DNA from: Prevotella sp.
GTDB lineage: Bacteria; Bacteroidota; Bacteroidia; Bacteroidales; Bacteroidaceae
Length of the DNA stretch: 42,464 nt
Assembly (NCBI GenBank): GCA_016281815.1
Contig: JAEEJK010000117.1
Location: 1-42,464 of the forward strand
Reading direction: 5' to 3'
Below, piece after piece: positions 1 through 7,393 of the stretch. The first letter of the stretch is position 1, and the number at the start of each line of letters is the position of its first letter. The notes beneath the pieces are model-generated. The model saw only the letters and a list, made by a program, of their open reading frames with translations. It ran no database searches and was not told the origin of the DNA. The translations under genes were made by a program, and so were the position numbers.

Positions 1-92
1 AATGTCTCCCTCCTCAGCAGCAGCGTGAATGGCAGGTAGAGTACGGCCAGGCAGAGGGCCGACTTGATGGCATATAGCGTGAATGCACCCAT
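1..92 (-). CDS. M56-family (BlaR1-like) membrane peptidase, N-terminal fragment
   Basis: Only the first 30 codons are inside the window; the gene runs off the left edge. They encode a hydrophobic first transmembrane helix followed by a basic dyad (reads MGAFTLYAIKSALCLAVLYL, then a short hydrophobic stretch and RRE). This matches the usual opening of Bacteroidetes M56/BlaR1-type zinc-peptidase sensors. It lies 8 nt downstream of a BlaI-type repressor gene on the same strand, the standard pairing, in which the sensor triggers cleavage of the repressor in response to envelope stress or beta-lactams. The catalytic HExxH is not in view, so the assignment rests on the N-terminus and the neighbour. 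Confidence 0.7.
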   Translation of the reverse strand, partial: MGAFTLYAIKSALCLAVLYLPFTLLLRRET

Positions 93-100
93 GGCTTTGG

Positions 101-478
101 TTATTGACGGTTGACCAAGTCGAGCAACTCACGGATTTCCTCTTCGTCGATTTGCTCGTTCTCGACAAAGAAGCGCAGCAATGACGATGCGCTGCCGCCA
201 AAGAAACTGTCCTTCACGTCGCGCATCACTCTGCTGGTGTATTCTGCTCGTGAGATGACGGGGAAGTAGAGGTATTGTTTACCATTGCCTTTCTTATAAT
301 CTACGAAACCTTTAGTTGTCAGTATCTTCATATAGGTGGACACCGTGGTATAGGCAGGATGGGGTTCCTCATAGCGCTCCACCACCTCATGCACATCGGC
401 GGCCTTGCCTAAACTCCAGAGGATATTCATCACCTGCATCTCCGCCCTGGTGAGGGTCTTGTTATTGTCTTTTTTCAT
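101..478 (-). CDS. BlaI/MecI/CopY-family transcriptional repressor
   Basis: A 125-residue protein of normal family length. The N-terminal half (about 8-75) is a winged-helix domain with the family signature (LTRAEMQVMNILW, then YTTVSTYMKILTTKGFVDYK); the C-terminal half is a helical dimerisation region. Such proteins bind as dimers to palindromic operators and are inactivated by proteolysis initiated by the partner M56 sensor, whose gene follows 8 nt downstream, so the two form an operon. A promoter -7 box (503-510) and two tandem operator-like sequences lie just upstream, which suggests autoregulation. The regulated target beyond this operon is not visible. The specific ligand (beta-lactam, copper or other) cannot be told from the sequence. 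Confidence 0.92.
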   Translation of the reverse strand: MKKDNNKTLTRAEMQVMNILWSLGKAADVHEVVERYEEPHPAYTTVSTYMKILTTKGFVDYKKGNGKQYLYFPVISRAEYTSRVMRDVKDSFFGGSASSLLRFFVENEQIDEEEIRELLDLVNRQ

Positions 479-502
479 GTTCTAAAGTGTGTTTTGTTGT
501 GA

Positions 503-541
503 CAAATATAATACTAAGTCTTTAGTTATCTAAGACTTTAG
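503..541 (-). promoter_or_regulatory. blaI-type promoter with tandem operator
   Basis: On the minus strand TATATTTG (503-510) fits the Bacteroidetes -7 box TAnnTTTG. Immediately upstream two near-identical sites, CTAAGTCTTTAG (514-525) and CTAAGACTTTAG (530-541), occur 16 bp apart, each roughly palindromic. They occupy the -33 region, where a bound BlaI dimer would exclude RNA polymerase. The operator role is inferred from position and symmetry. Confidence 0.6.
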
Positions 542-752
542 TTGATAATTTTTCATTAAAATGCCCACATTTAACTTTTATTTTTAGTTATTCGCCAAAT
601 AAAAGCAGTTTTGTTTTTAAAAACCACAAAAACAGAACAAATATACAATTTTTTGAGGGTGGACACTTTAGTTTTATATAATTTAGGTAAAGAATGGTCA
701 AATGTATCATGGGGACGGGGAATTTTGATACGTTTCTCATCCTTAATCTATT

Positions 753-878
753 TCACCACATCTTCTCGTTGGGTGTGTCATGGCGGTCGTAATAGTCGGT
801 AAGGGTGAGATGGAGACTGTCGGAGCGGAATACAATGTCGCACTTGTTCTGTGCCATAAGACGTAGGAGTTGATATAA
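753..878 (-). pseudogene. Remnant of a TPR-type regulatory protein
   Basis: Reading the minus strand from 878 gives a 41-residue fragment between stops, containing QLLRLMAQNKCDIVFRSDS and then LTDYYDRHDTPNEKMW. The pattern (helix, K-C-D-I, S-D-S, helix with YYDRH-D, NEKMW) resembles the repeated unit in the N-terminal TPR region of Bacteroidetes lipoprotein regulators as I remember them. It has no start codon, no domain continuation and stops on both sides, so it is read as a decayed gene piece. Family assignment is tentative. Confidence 0.4.
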
Positions 879-1090
879 GCATTAAATCTCAGAAAATCAC
901 CCCTTTCGGTGGAATTTTTCACGTGACTAAAATCATGGGGAACGTTTTGATTCCTTCCCATGCTTTTTCTCTATTGTCTGTCGTTCCATATCTTTCTTAT
1001 TCAATAATTCCACTGTACATGTTGAGTGGCGAGCGACACAAAGCCCTCGTCGGTAAGCAACAGCACGTATAGGGGCTGATAGTGAAGTGT

Positions 1091-1119
1091 GCTCTCTGTA
1101 TCTCAGTGTCTCTGTGTTG
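1091..1119. repeat. Half copy of the ACACAGAG palindromic repeat
   Basis: The sequence CTCTCTGTATCTCAGTGTCT followed by CTGTGTT is the right arm of the element seen whole at 3597-3652, 31583-31645 and 31661-31722. It sits directly after the stop of the first sigma-barrel gene, just as the full copy follows the second. The missing left arm means it cannot form the full hairpin. Confidence 0.6.
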
Positions 1120-1122
1120 AAA

Positions 1123-2835
1123 TTACCAGTGGAAGCGGAGGCCGAGGGGCAGGGTAAGCTCAAACGGGTGTTCCGTGCGGTAGGTCTTGAGGCCACTGCC
1201 ATTGTTGATGAAATACTGCAGGCTGGGCTCCAAGTAGATGCCGAGATGTGGTGTGACATTGTATTGTGCTCCGAGACCGAGTGAGACAGACCACTGCACC
1301 GGCACATGGGGCGACACCTCTTTTTGGAATGTATTCGTTCCATTATAGAAATGACGCACACCGACGGTGCTGTGTATTGGGATCTCAAGCATCCCTCCCG
1401 CCGAGGAGTAGAAGCGGAGACGGGCTTTGTCATACCATGTCCATCCAAAACGGATCGGGATACCCACATAGCGCAGTTTTTGATGTTCCTGAATATTGGC
1501 GCTGCTGCTGCCGGTAGTGATGGTTGAATTCAGTTGGGTGTAACTGAGTCCTGTCTCTATGGAGGCTTTTTCTGTAATCTGGCGGCTGAGCATCATTTGC
1601 AGGGTGATGGGAAGTTGATGCTCATAACGGGCCTCCATCGCCCCATTGTTGACAGAAATGTTTTGGGAGGCGATTTTTTGCAAAGAGCGTGACTCCGAAT
1701 CATTGGAGGGATTTGTGTTCAAATAGTTGAAATAGTCCTTCCAGTTGGTGAATTGTTGGGTTGAAGGAATAGGTATTACTCCCATGGAGAAGTTGTTCTC
1801 GATTGTAGCTGCCGCCATGAAATCCTCCCCACGGCCCATCTGACCATTGTATGCCAAACTGACGTTCCATTGCTGGTGGGCTTTGGTAGGATAGATAGCT
1901 ATCTGGTTTCCATCAGGTTGCCAAAGTGTTGGTGGATAGATAATTGTATCCTTCAAAACTTCTTCCTCCTTGGTCTGCGCCGTCTTTGTTGGGAGGACGG
2001 TCATGCTGTCATTCACCAGACGGGGAACACTGTCGGGCAGGATTGACACCTCATTTGGATGGTGGGCTGGCTGTTGGGGAATCCATCCTGTCTTTATGCC
2101 CTTGCTCCTCCGTATGGAAGGAGAAGGAGAAGGAGACGAAGAGGAAGCCTGCGTATAAACAGGTGGTTCCTCTGGCTTTTTTGCGGAAGTGGTAATTTGC
2201 GGTTTAGAGGTGTCCTGGCTGACCACAGGTGTCTGTTCATCCGTGGAAGCCTGTTTGTGAAAGAGCCACCACACAGCCGTGGGAATAGCGACAAGCATCA
2301 GCATGAGCACCCACGACTGCCTGATGAGCATCCTCAGCATCCGTTTGGCGTTGGAGAGCCGTTTGGAAGAGGAATTGGGTGTGATGCCCAAGAGTTGGCT
2401 AATCTCCCTATGTGAGAGCCCTTCAAAAACGGACAGCCGGAATAGCCGTTGGTAGTCTTGTGGTAATTGGGATATGAAGGCTTGTATTTGATCGTAGTCT
2501 GGAACAGGTGTCTCCTCAACGCTTGGCCATCCCTCCTTGGCCATCTGTCGGAGTGCCGCCTGTTCTTTTTTAACATGAAGTTGGTAGTGGTGCCCCACAT
2601 TTTTTACTATAGCCGTCATCCACGGCTCCGGCTTGTCTGTCTGCTCCAGTTTATCGAGGGAGGTGAGAATGACGACAAAGGCATCGTGAAGCAGGTCCTC
2701 CGCCACAACATCCTCTTTCGCATAATGCTTACATATATTCAGGAGTTTTGGTCTATATTGCTGATAAAGCAGATCCAAGGCCTGGCGTTCACCTGCCTTG
2801 CACCTGCTAATCAGTTCTGTTGTTTCCGGATCCAT
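1123..2835 (-). CDS. ECF-type sigma factor fused to TM helix and outer-membrane beta-barrel (copy A)
   Basis: A 570-residue fusion. Residues 1-90 carry sigma-70 region 2 (CKAGERQALDLLYQQYRP, AEDLLHDAF) and 115-172 region 4 (ISQLPQDYQRLFRLSVFEGL, then a helix-turn-helix with SHREISQLLGI). Right after region 4 comes one hydrophobic helix (174-192, IRQSWVLMLMLVAIPTAVWW), then a Pro/Ser/Thr-rich linker (193-320) and a beta-rich domain (about 322-570) of alternating strands ending in a C-terminal Trp (LTLPLGLRFHW), the classic outer-membrane barrel signal. Basic residues before the helix predict sigma in the cytoplasm and barrel in the outer membrane. The start is fixed by an in-frame stop just upstream and by alignment with copy B. 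It has its own consensus promoter. Bacteroidetes often encode a sigma factor beside a separate anti-sigma/barrel protein; fusion of sigma itself to the barrel is unusual. Function is unknown; signalling from outer membrane to promoter is inferred. Confidence 0.85.
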   Translation of the reverse strand: MDPETTELISRCKAGERQALDLLYQQYRPKLLNICKHYAKEDVVAEDLLHDAFVVILTSLDKLEQTDKPEPWMTAIVKNVGHHYQLHVKKEQAALRQMAKEGWPSVEETPVPDYDQIQAFISQLPQDYQRLFRLSVFEGLSHREISQLLGITPNSSSKRLSNAKRMLRMLIRQSWVLMLMLVAIPTAVWWLFHKQASTDEQTPVVSQDTSKPQITTSAKKPEEPPVYTQASSSSPSPSPSIRRSKGIKTGWIPQQPAHHPNEVSILPDSVPRLVNDSMTVLPTKTAQTKEEEVLKDTIIYPPTLWQPDGNQIAIYPTKAHQQWNVSLAYNGQMGRGEDFMAAATIENNFSMGVIPIPSTQQFTNWKDYFNYLNTNPSNDSESRSLQKIASQNISVNNGAMEARYEHQLPITLQMMLSRQITEKASIETGLSYTQLNSTITTGSSSANIQEHQKLRYVGIPIRFGWTWYDKARLRFYSSAGGMLEIPIHSTVGVRHFYNGTNTFQKEVSPHVPVQWSVSLGLGAQYNVTPHLGIYLEPSLQYFINNGSGLKTYRTEHPFELTLPLGLRFHW

Positions 2836-2870
2836 ACTTACTTAAAGCCTCAATTATGGAAATGTCATTG

Positions 2871-2902
2871 CAAATGTACTTATAATCTGCATGACAAGCA
2901 AA
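2871..2902 (-). promoter_or_regulatory. Promoter of sigma-barrel gene A
   Basis: On the minus strand TTTG (2899-2902), a 20-bp spacer and TACATTTG (2871-2878) match the Bacteroidetes housekeeping promoter TTTG-N19-21-TAnnTTTG. Transcription would start near 2864, about 30 nt before the ATG. Both boxes and the spacing are identical in copy B (5414-5445), so the duplication included the promoter. Confidence 0.8.
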
Positions 2903-2934
2903 AATGAGGCCCATCTTCTTCATAACATTTAGTT

Positions 2935-3411
2935 TTATAATATCCTTATAAACTTCAATGCACTATATCTAAATGGAATGCCATCAACAGTTATAAACAA
3001 TATATTTTTACCTATAGCACAGAGATACAAAAGGGGAACTATTTTATTATTATCAGTAAAAGATATTTTCGTTTCGATCAATTCTTCCTTTTCATTATAT
3101 GTCCAGCCGCCATCGAAATTATAACTTTCAGTATACGAGGATTTGCTACCATCTTCTCCATGCATAACATTATAAAAGCTCACTTTTCCGTCGGTTCTAA
3201 ACACATAGTAGATTTCCTCCGAAGATTTATCATCATATCCATCAGACATTAGTTTCCAAATTCCCACGATTCTCCTTCGAGGATCTTTTGATGATATATC
3301 GACATCAGAAGAATACTTCCCGTCATCATCGGAAAAGATTATTCCATTATCGCTGCTGCACGACACAAGCATTCCTGTCATGAGACATGCTAAGAAAAAT
3401 AACTTTTTCAT
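2935..3411 (-). CDS. Small lipoprotein, lipocalin-like
   Basis: A 158-residue predicted lipoprotein: lysine-bearing hydrophobic signal with lipobox LVSC (Cys at 18), then an acidic Ser/Asp-rich tether (DNGIIFSDDDGKY). The mature part opens with IVGIWKLMSDGYDD and has alternating strands (EEIYYVFRTDGKVSFYNV, GGWTYNEKEELIETKISF), the pattern of short lipocalin-like beta-barrel lipoproteins common in Bacteroidetes. It lies 99 bp upstream of sigma-barrel gene A, which has its own promoter between them. The same order, small lipoprotein then sigma-barrel gene, is repeated at 5466-5996/3657-5378, but the two lipoproteins are not alike. AT content is higher than in the flanking sigma genes. The function is unknown; a periplasmic partner for the barrel or linker is conceivable. 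Confidence 0.75.
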   Translation of the reverse strand: MKKLFFLACLMTGMLVSCSSDNGIIFSDDDGKYSSDVDISSKDPRRRIVGIWKLMSDGYDDKSSEEIYYVFRTDGKVSFYNVMHGEDGSKSSYTESYNFDGGWTYNEKEELIETKISFTDNNKIVPLLYLCAIGKNILFITVDGIPFRYSALKFIRIL

Positions 3412-3596
3412 AATTCAATTTATTTGGTTGTCAAATCATTTGCTCTTTGTATTTATATAGTGTCCCAAGAAGTGAAAATATGCCGTGGAAGTGCATAAAA
3501 TTTATAATTCATTAACATATATTAATATTTCCAAACAAAAGGTGTGTTGTATCGTTACTGGTTGTGTGTTTACTTATTTGAATAGTTGAGAAATAC

Positions 3597-3652
3597 AACA
3601 CAGAGGTACAGAGATACAGAGAAAAAACTATGTAACTCTGTGCCTTTGTGTT
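3597..3652. repeat. ACACAGAG palindromic repeat, possible terminator
   Basis: Begins AACACAGAGGTACAGAGATA and ends CTCTGTGCCTTTGTGTT, so the arms pair as an imperfect hairpin around an A-rich loop. It lies 5 nt past the stop codon of sigma-barrel gene B and may end its transcript. It belongs to the family seen at 1091, 31583 and 31661. Confidence 0.65.
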
Positions 3653-3656
3653 GAAA

Positions 3657-5378
3657 TTACCAGTGGAGACGGAGGCCGAGAGGCAGGGTGAATTCAAAGG
3701 GGTGCTCCGTGCGGTAGGTTTTGAGGTCACTGCCATTGTTGATGAAATACTGCAGGCTGGGCTCCAAATAGATGCCGAGATGTGGTGTGACGTTGTATTG
3801 TGCTCCGAGACCAAGTGAGACAGACCACTGCACCGGCACATGAGGCGACACCTCTTTCTGGAATGTATTCGTCCCATTATAGAAATGACGCACACCGACG
3901 GTGCTGTGAATTGGCATCTCAAGCATCCCTCCCGCCGAGGAGTAGAAGCGGAGACGGGCTTTGTCATACCATGTCCATCCAAAACGGATCGGGATACCCA
4001 CATAGCACAGTTTTTGATGTTCCTGAATATTGGCGCTGCTGCTGCCGGTAGTGATGGTTGAATTCAGTTGGGTGTAACTGAGTCCTGTCTCTATGGAGGC
4101 TTTTTCTGAAATCTGGCGGCTGAGCATCAGTTGCAGGGTGATAGGAAGTTGATGCTCATAGCGGGCCTCCATCGCTCCATTGTTGACATCAATGTTTTGG
4201 GAGGCAATGCGTATCAGTGACCGCGTCTCCTCGTCTCTGCCATCAGGGAATGAGTTCTTCAGGTAGTTGCAGTAGTCTGCCCAGTTGCTGAATTGATGAT
4301 AGGATTTATTGCTAAAAGCCTCATGGAAATCACTATAGTTGATGGTGGATGCCGCCATGAAGTCATCGCCACGCGCAGCCTGACCGTTGTAGGCCAGACT
4401 GATGTTCCATGAGCGGTTTTCTTTGGTGGGCTGATTAGCCATCTGGTCTCCGTCGAACTGCCATGGTGTTGGCTGCTCAACGACGGTGTCCTTCTGCTGT
4501 TTCTGTTCCTTCTCCTCTTTCGTCTTTGCAGTGAGGGTTGGATCCATCTTCATGCTGTCGGCCTGCAGGAAAGGAATGCTGTCAGCGACGGCAACGGTAC
4601 CGTTCTGGGTATATGTAGCCTGTGAGGTGGCCTTCCCGGACGTTTGTTTATGAGCATGCTGCCGTGACGGCGCGAAAGAGCCGGATGGAGAATGGGCATA
4701 ATGGGATGATGGTGTAGGCTCATCCATGGAATGTGAGGGTGCTTGCTCAGGGACGGTCTTACTGATCGCATCATGATGCTCCTCTGTGGGAGTCTGTTTG
4801 CGGGCAAACCACCATACAGCCGTGGGAATGGTTATGGCCAGCAGCATGAGTACCCACGACTGTCTGATGAGCAGCCTCAGCATGCTTTTGGCGCGTGTGA
4901 GTTGCGATGAGGAGGTATGGGGGGCAATGCCTAACAACTGGCTGATTTCCTGATGTGTGAGGTCTTCGAAGACCGACAGTCGGAAAACCTTTTGGTAGCC
5001 TTGCGGCAGTTGGGATATGAGACTTTGTATTTGGTCGTAGTCAGGAGCCAAGTATTCCACCTTGTCCTGGCGGTTCTCCTTAGCCATCTGCCGTAGTGCT
5101 GTTTGCTCACGCGTGACATACTGGCTGTAGTGGTAGCCCACGTTCCGAACAATGGCTGTCATCCACGATTCGGGATTGTCTGTCTGCTTCAGTTGGTCAA
5201 GTGACGTGAGAATGACGACGAAGGCATCGTGCAGCAGATCCTCCGCCACACTGTCCTCCTTAGTATAGTGCTTACAGACGTTCAGTAGTCCGGGCCTATA
5301 TCGCTGATAAAGCAGGTCCAGGGCCTGGCGTTCGCCAGCCTTGCACCTGCTGATCAGTTCTGATGTTACCGGCTCCAT
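3657..5378 (-). CDS. ECF-type sigma factor fused to TM helix and outer-membrane beta-barrel (copy B)
   Basis: A 573-residue paralogue of the 1123-2835 product. Residues 1-190 (sigma regions 2 and 4 plus the TM helix ending IPTAVWW) align with copy A without gaps but with many substitutions. The linker (about 192-325) is His/Ser/Pro-rich and does not resemble that of copy A. The last 150 residues of the barrel differ from copy A at only five positions (Arg/Cys, Ile/Met, Gly/Asp, Leu/Phe, Phe/Leu) and end in the same C-terminal Trp. An ATG six codons upstream (5396) is possible but rejected, because copy A has a stop there and the alignment begins at MEPVTSELIS. An own promoter precedes it. The contrast of conserved barrel, diverged linker and intermediate sigma domain suggests gene conversion or strong selection on the barrel. 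Confidence 0.85.
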   Translation of the reverse strand: MEPVTSELISRCKAGERQALDLLYQRYRPGLLNVCKHYTKEDSVAEDLLHDAFVVILTSLDQLKQTDNPESWMTAIVRNVGYHYSQYVTREQTALRQMAKENRQDKVEYLAPDYDQIQSLISQLPQGYQKVFRLSVFEDLTHQEISQLLGIAPHTSSSQLTRAKSMLRLLIRQSWVLMLLAITIPTAVWWFARKQTPTEEHHDAISKTVPEQAPSHSMDEPTPSSHYAHSPSGSFAPSRQHAHKQTSGKATSQATYTQNGTVAVADSIPFLQADSMKMDPTLTAKTKEEKEQKQQKDTVVEQPTPWQFDGDQMANQPTKENRSWNISLAYNGQAARGDDFMAASTINYSDFHEAFSNKSYHQFSNWADYCNYLKNSFPDGRDEETRSLIRIASQNIDVNNGAMEARYEHQLPITLQLMLSRQISEKASIETGLSYTQLNSTITTGSSSANIQEHQKLCYVGIPIRFGWTWYDKARLRFYSSAGGMLEMPIHSTVGVRHFYNGTNTFQKEVSPHVPVQWSVSLGLGAQYNVTPHLGIYLEPSLQYFINNGSDLKTYRTEHPFEFTLPLGLRLHW

Positions 5379-5413
5379 GCTTACTTCAAGCCTCAATTAT
5401 GGAAATGCCATTG

Positions 5414-5445
5414 CAAATGTACATATCAACTGAATAACAAGCAAA
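5414..5445 (-). promoter_or_regulatory. Promoter of sigma-barrel gene B
   Basis: Minus-strand TTTG (5442-5445), 20-bp spacer, TACATTTG (5414-5421): a full match to the Bacteroidetes consensus. It lies between the stop of the upstream lipoprotein gene and the ATG at 5378 and supports that start. Confidence 0.8.
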
Positions 5446-5465
5446 AATGAGACAGACTATTATGG

Positions 5466-5996
5466 TTATTCAATTTTAAATGATTTATTGCAGGTGACAG
5501 TTTTCTTCTTGTCCAATCTGATTGAAAATTTCGAATAGTATTCTCCTTTAGGGAGTGGTCTATATTTTTCAGTAAAGAAATGAAAATATGGTAGTTGACC
5601 ACAGGGCAGTTCTGAATCAGGATTGTTAATCCATGGGCAGAGAGTAGTAAAAGTATATTTTGGGGGAAATCTCATTGGACCTAATATAGCTGGAAGCCAT
5701 AATTCGTCAAAAGGATGTCCAAAGTCTTCCCCTTTGGAAGAATAGACATGGAAGATATCATCATTAAAAAACATGTCAATCAAATTAGACAAAAGTGCCT
5801 CCTCTTCTGAATGATTGGTTATATCTAATCTAAAGATGATGTTTTCTCCTTCTTTAAAGGAAGATTTCTCAACCCCGCTTTCATCTTGAAGCGTGAAATA
5901 GACAGAAATAGAACTATCATCACCGCTGCACGCAGTCATACCAAGCATCAGCATCGTGATGGCAGCCATCAGAATAGGCAATTTAATCAGTTTCAT
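5466..5996 (-). CDS. Lipoprotein with BsuPI/Ig-like fold
   Basis: A 176-residue predicted lipoprotein with signal peptide and lipobox MTAC (Cys at 23). The mature region has the spacing of small immunoglobulin-like beta-sandwich domains: FKEGENIIFRLDITNHSEEE early, and a closing GEYYSKFSIRLD near the C-terminus. That layout is seen in BsuPI-type proteinase inhibitor domains and in many Bacteroidetes lipoproteins of unknown role, so inhibitor function is only a possibility. Two cysteines (CPWINNP, LPCGQ) may form a disulfide. It lies 53 bp after the serpin gene and 87 bp before sigma-barrel gene B, all on one strand. A serpin and a possible second protease inhibitor beside membrane-tethered sigma factors is suggestive, but no functional link is shown. 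Confidence 0.7.
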   Translation of the reverse strand: MKLIKLPILMAAITMLMLGMTACSGDDSSISVYFTLQDESGVEKSSFKEGENIIFRLDITNHSEEEALLSNLIDMFFNDDIFHVYSSKGEDFGHPFDELWLPAILGPMRFPPKYTFTTLCPWINNPDSELPCGQLPYFHFFTEKYRPLPKGEYYSKFSIRLDKKKTVTCNKSFKIE

Positions 5997-6049
5997 ATTT
6001 TTTTAATTCTATTTTGTAGCAAGTATGGTGGTATCCTGTATCACCAATT

Positions 6050-7393
6050 CTACTCACCCATGAACTTTCCTATGAAGAGGATGACACCAGATGATGCCTC
6101 TCGGATGACATAGACAAAGGGACGGTTGGCGTGGAAAGTGGCTTTGGGGTTGGGGCGTACATCAGAACCTAAAGACTCCTCCCGCGCTCCTGCCACAGTC
6201 ACGGCAGCGGCCTCTGAGCCTTCCTCATTCACCTTGATTTTGGCCTTCTGGCGCATCATGGAAATATATACAGGCAATTCACACATGTTGCATATTTCCT
6301 CACAAAAAGAGTCGAAAGCGAGTTGGATACCCATCTTCTTCAGCAGGGTAATCAGACCACTTTCCTGGGGAACATCGGTGTCTTTTCTTGCAAGGTCTTC
6401 AGTGTCGGACATTGTCTCAAAGCGAGGCAGTTTCAGGTCTACCTCATAGGGAACGTAATAGCCACTCTCCGGATCGCCTTCTGTTTTGTAATATACTGTT
6501 CCTGCCAGGTAGTTGATGACATCGTCTGTGGTCTTGCCTTCCTTCGGCAGCATCACCGTCATGTTCCAATAGTCATCTCCGTAGGGCATCATGATGGCCG
6601 TATAAGTGTCATTCTCTTTATAGTTGATGAGCACATTCTGATGCATCATCGGCAGGTCGATGCTGCCTTTCTCTGTTGTGAAGGTCTCTGTCTTGGTGTT
6701 CTTGGGGTCGAACTTCGATGCCCAGTCCGCCTTGAAATAGATGGCATTGAGCAGATAGGATGCCATGTCGGGGTCCACCCCGTCGAGGATGGTGGGAATC
6801 ATACCATTGGTCTTGTCATCACACCAGCCGTTGATATGGCCGAGGGTTTCTGGCGAGGAGAAGTCGAGCGTTTCTGCCTGGGCATCATAATACTCCTGCA
6901 TGTCCTTTTGGAACTGCTCTTTCAAACGGTAGTGCTTATTCACAAAAATGGCGTTGGCAATGTTCAGCGTCACTTTCTTGTCCACCTTGGGGATGTTGTC
7001 AATCAGGTTCTTGCAGTAGTCGTTCACTGCCTGTATGCCGCCCTCGTGGAAGCCCAACGTCTGCTCCAGTTCCCGCTCCGTCTGGCCCGTTGCGGCATCA
7101 TTCACCATCCCCAGCACATATGTGATGCTCAGCGGCGAGTAGATGAAACTCTTTCCAGAGACATCGGTCTCGTTCACCGTCTTTAGGAAACGGAGCGTGA
7201 AGCCGTTGTTGTCGTTGGCAAATTGTCTCTGCTCTTGTGTCAACATGATCGGGCGTGCTTCCCCGAGCATGTTCACCGCCATCTTTGCTTCCCCAATTTC
7301 ATCGGCTTGATCCGAGGAACATGAAAACAGCATGCCGCCAGTGACCATCACAATCAGAATTGATAATACTTGTCTTTTCATTCGAGAATACAT
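6050..7393 (-). CDS. Serpin (serine protease inhibitor) lipoprotein
   Basis: A 447-residue serpin, normal length after the signal peptide. The N-terminus (MKRQVLSILIVMVTGGMLFS then Cys) is a lipoprotein signal, so the inhibitor should be membrane-anchored, facing periplasm or surface. Serpin motifs include NGFTLRFLKTV, FIYSPLSITYVLGMV, LNIANAIFVN, NAIYFKADW, LPRFE, a reactive-centre hinge EEGSEAAAVT and the C-terminal HANRPFVYVI and GKFMGE. The small-residue hinge is typical of inhibitory serpins; simple counting from the hinge puts Glu-Ser at the scissile bond, but the loop is longer than in classic serpins, so P1 is uncertain. A second ATG at 7381 gives a cleaner signal peptide and may be the real start. 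It is the first of the minus-strand run that leads to the sigma-barrel genes. Confidence 0.93.
   Translation of the reverse strand: MYSRMKRQVLSILIVMVTGGMLFSCSSDQADEIGEAKMAVNMLGEARPIMLTQEQRQFANDNNGFTLRFLKTVNETDVSGKSFIYSPLSITYVLGMVNDAATGQTERELEQTLGFHEGGIQAVNDYCKNLIDNIPKVDKKVTLNIANAIFVNKHYRLKEQFQKDMQEYYDAQAETLDFSSPETLGHINGWCDDKTNGMIPTILDGVDPDMASYLLNAIYFKADWASKFDPKNTKTETFTTEKGSIDLPMMHQNVLINYKENDTYTAIMMPYGDDYWNMTVMLPKEGKTTDDVINYLAGTVYYKTEGDPESGYYVPYEVDLKLPRFETMSDTEDLARKDTDVPQESGLITLLKKMGIQLAFDSFCEEICNMCELPVYISMMRQKAKIKVNEEGSEAAAVTVAGAREESLGSDVRPNPKATFHANRPFVYVIREASSGVILFIGKFMGE

Larger units (their letters stand above)
542..1122. other. Intergenic region with gene remnant and half repeat
   Basis: No intact gene is convincing here. 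The left part (542-740) is AT-rich. A 41-codon stop-bounded fragment on the minus strand (753-878) looks like a decayed regulator piece (separate entry). A second short minus-strand fragment (about 990-1084) reads LHYQPLYVLLLTDEGFVSLA, also like the tail of a lost gene. The right end (1091-1119) carries half of the ACACAGAG repeat found elsewhere in the window. Forward and reverse ORFs of 60-80 codons here have no coding character. Confidence 0.5.

Noticed and set aside
611..802. 63-codon plus-strand ORF in the gap after blaI
   Set aside because: No motif, no promoter at suitable distance, and it overlaps the regulator remnant on the other strand.
6323..7186. 287-codon plus-strand ORF opposite the serpin
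   Set aside because: Antisense shadow rich in His, Val and Gly; the serpin frame on the other strand has all family motifs.
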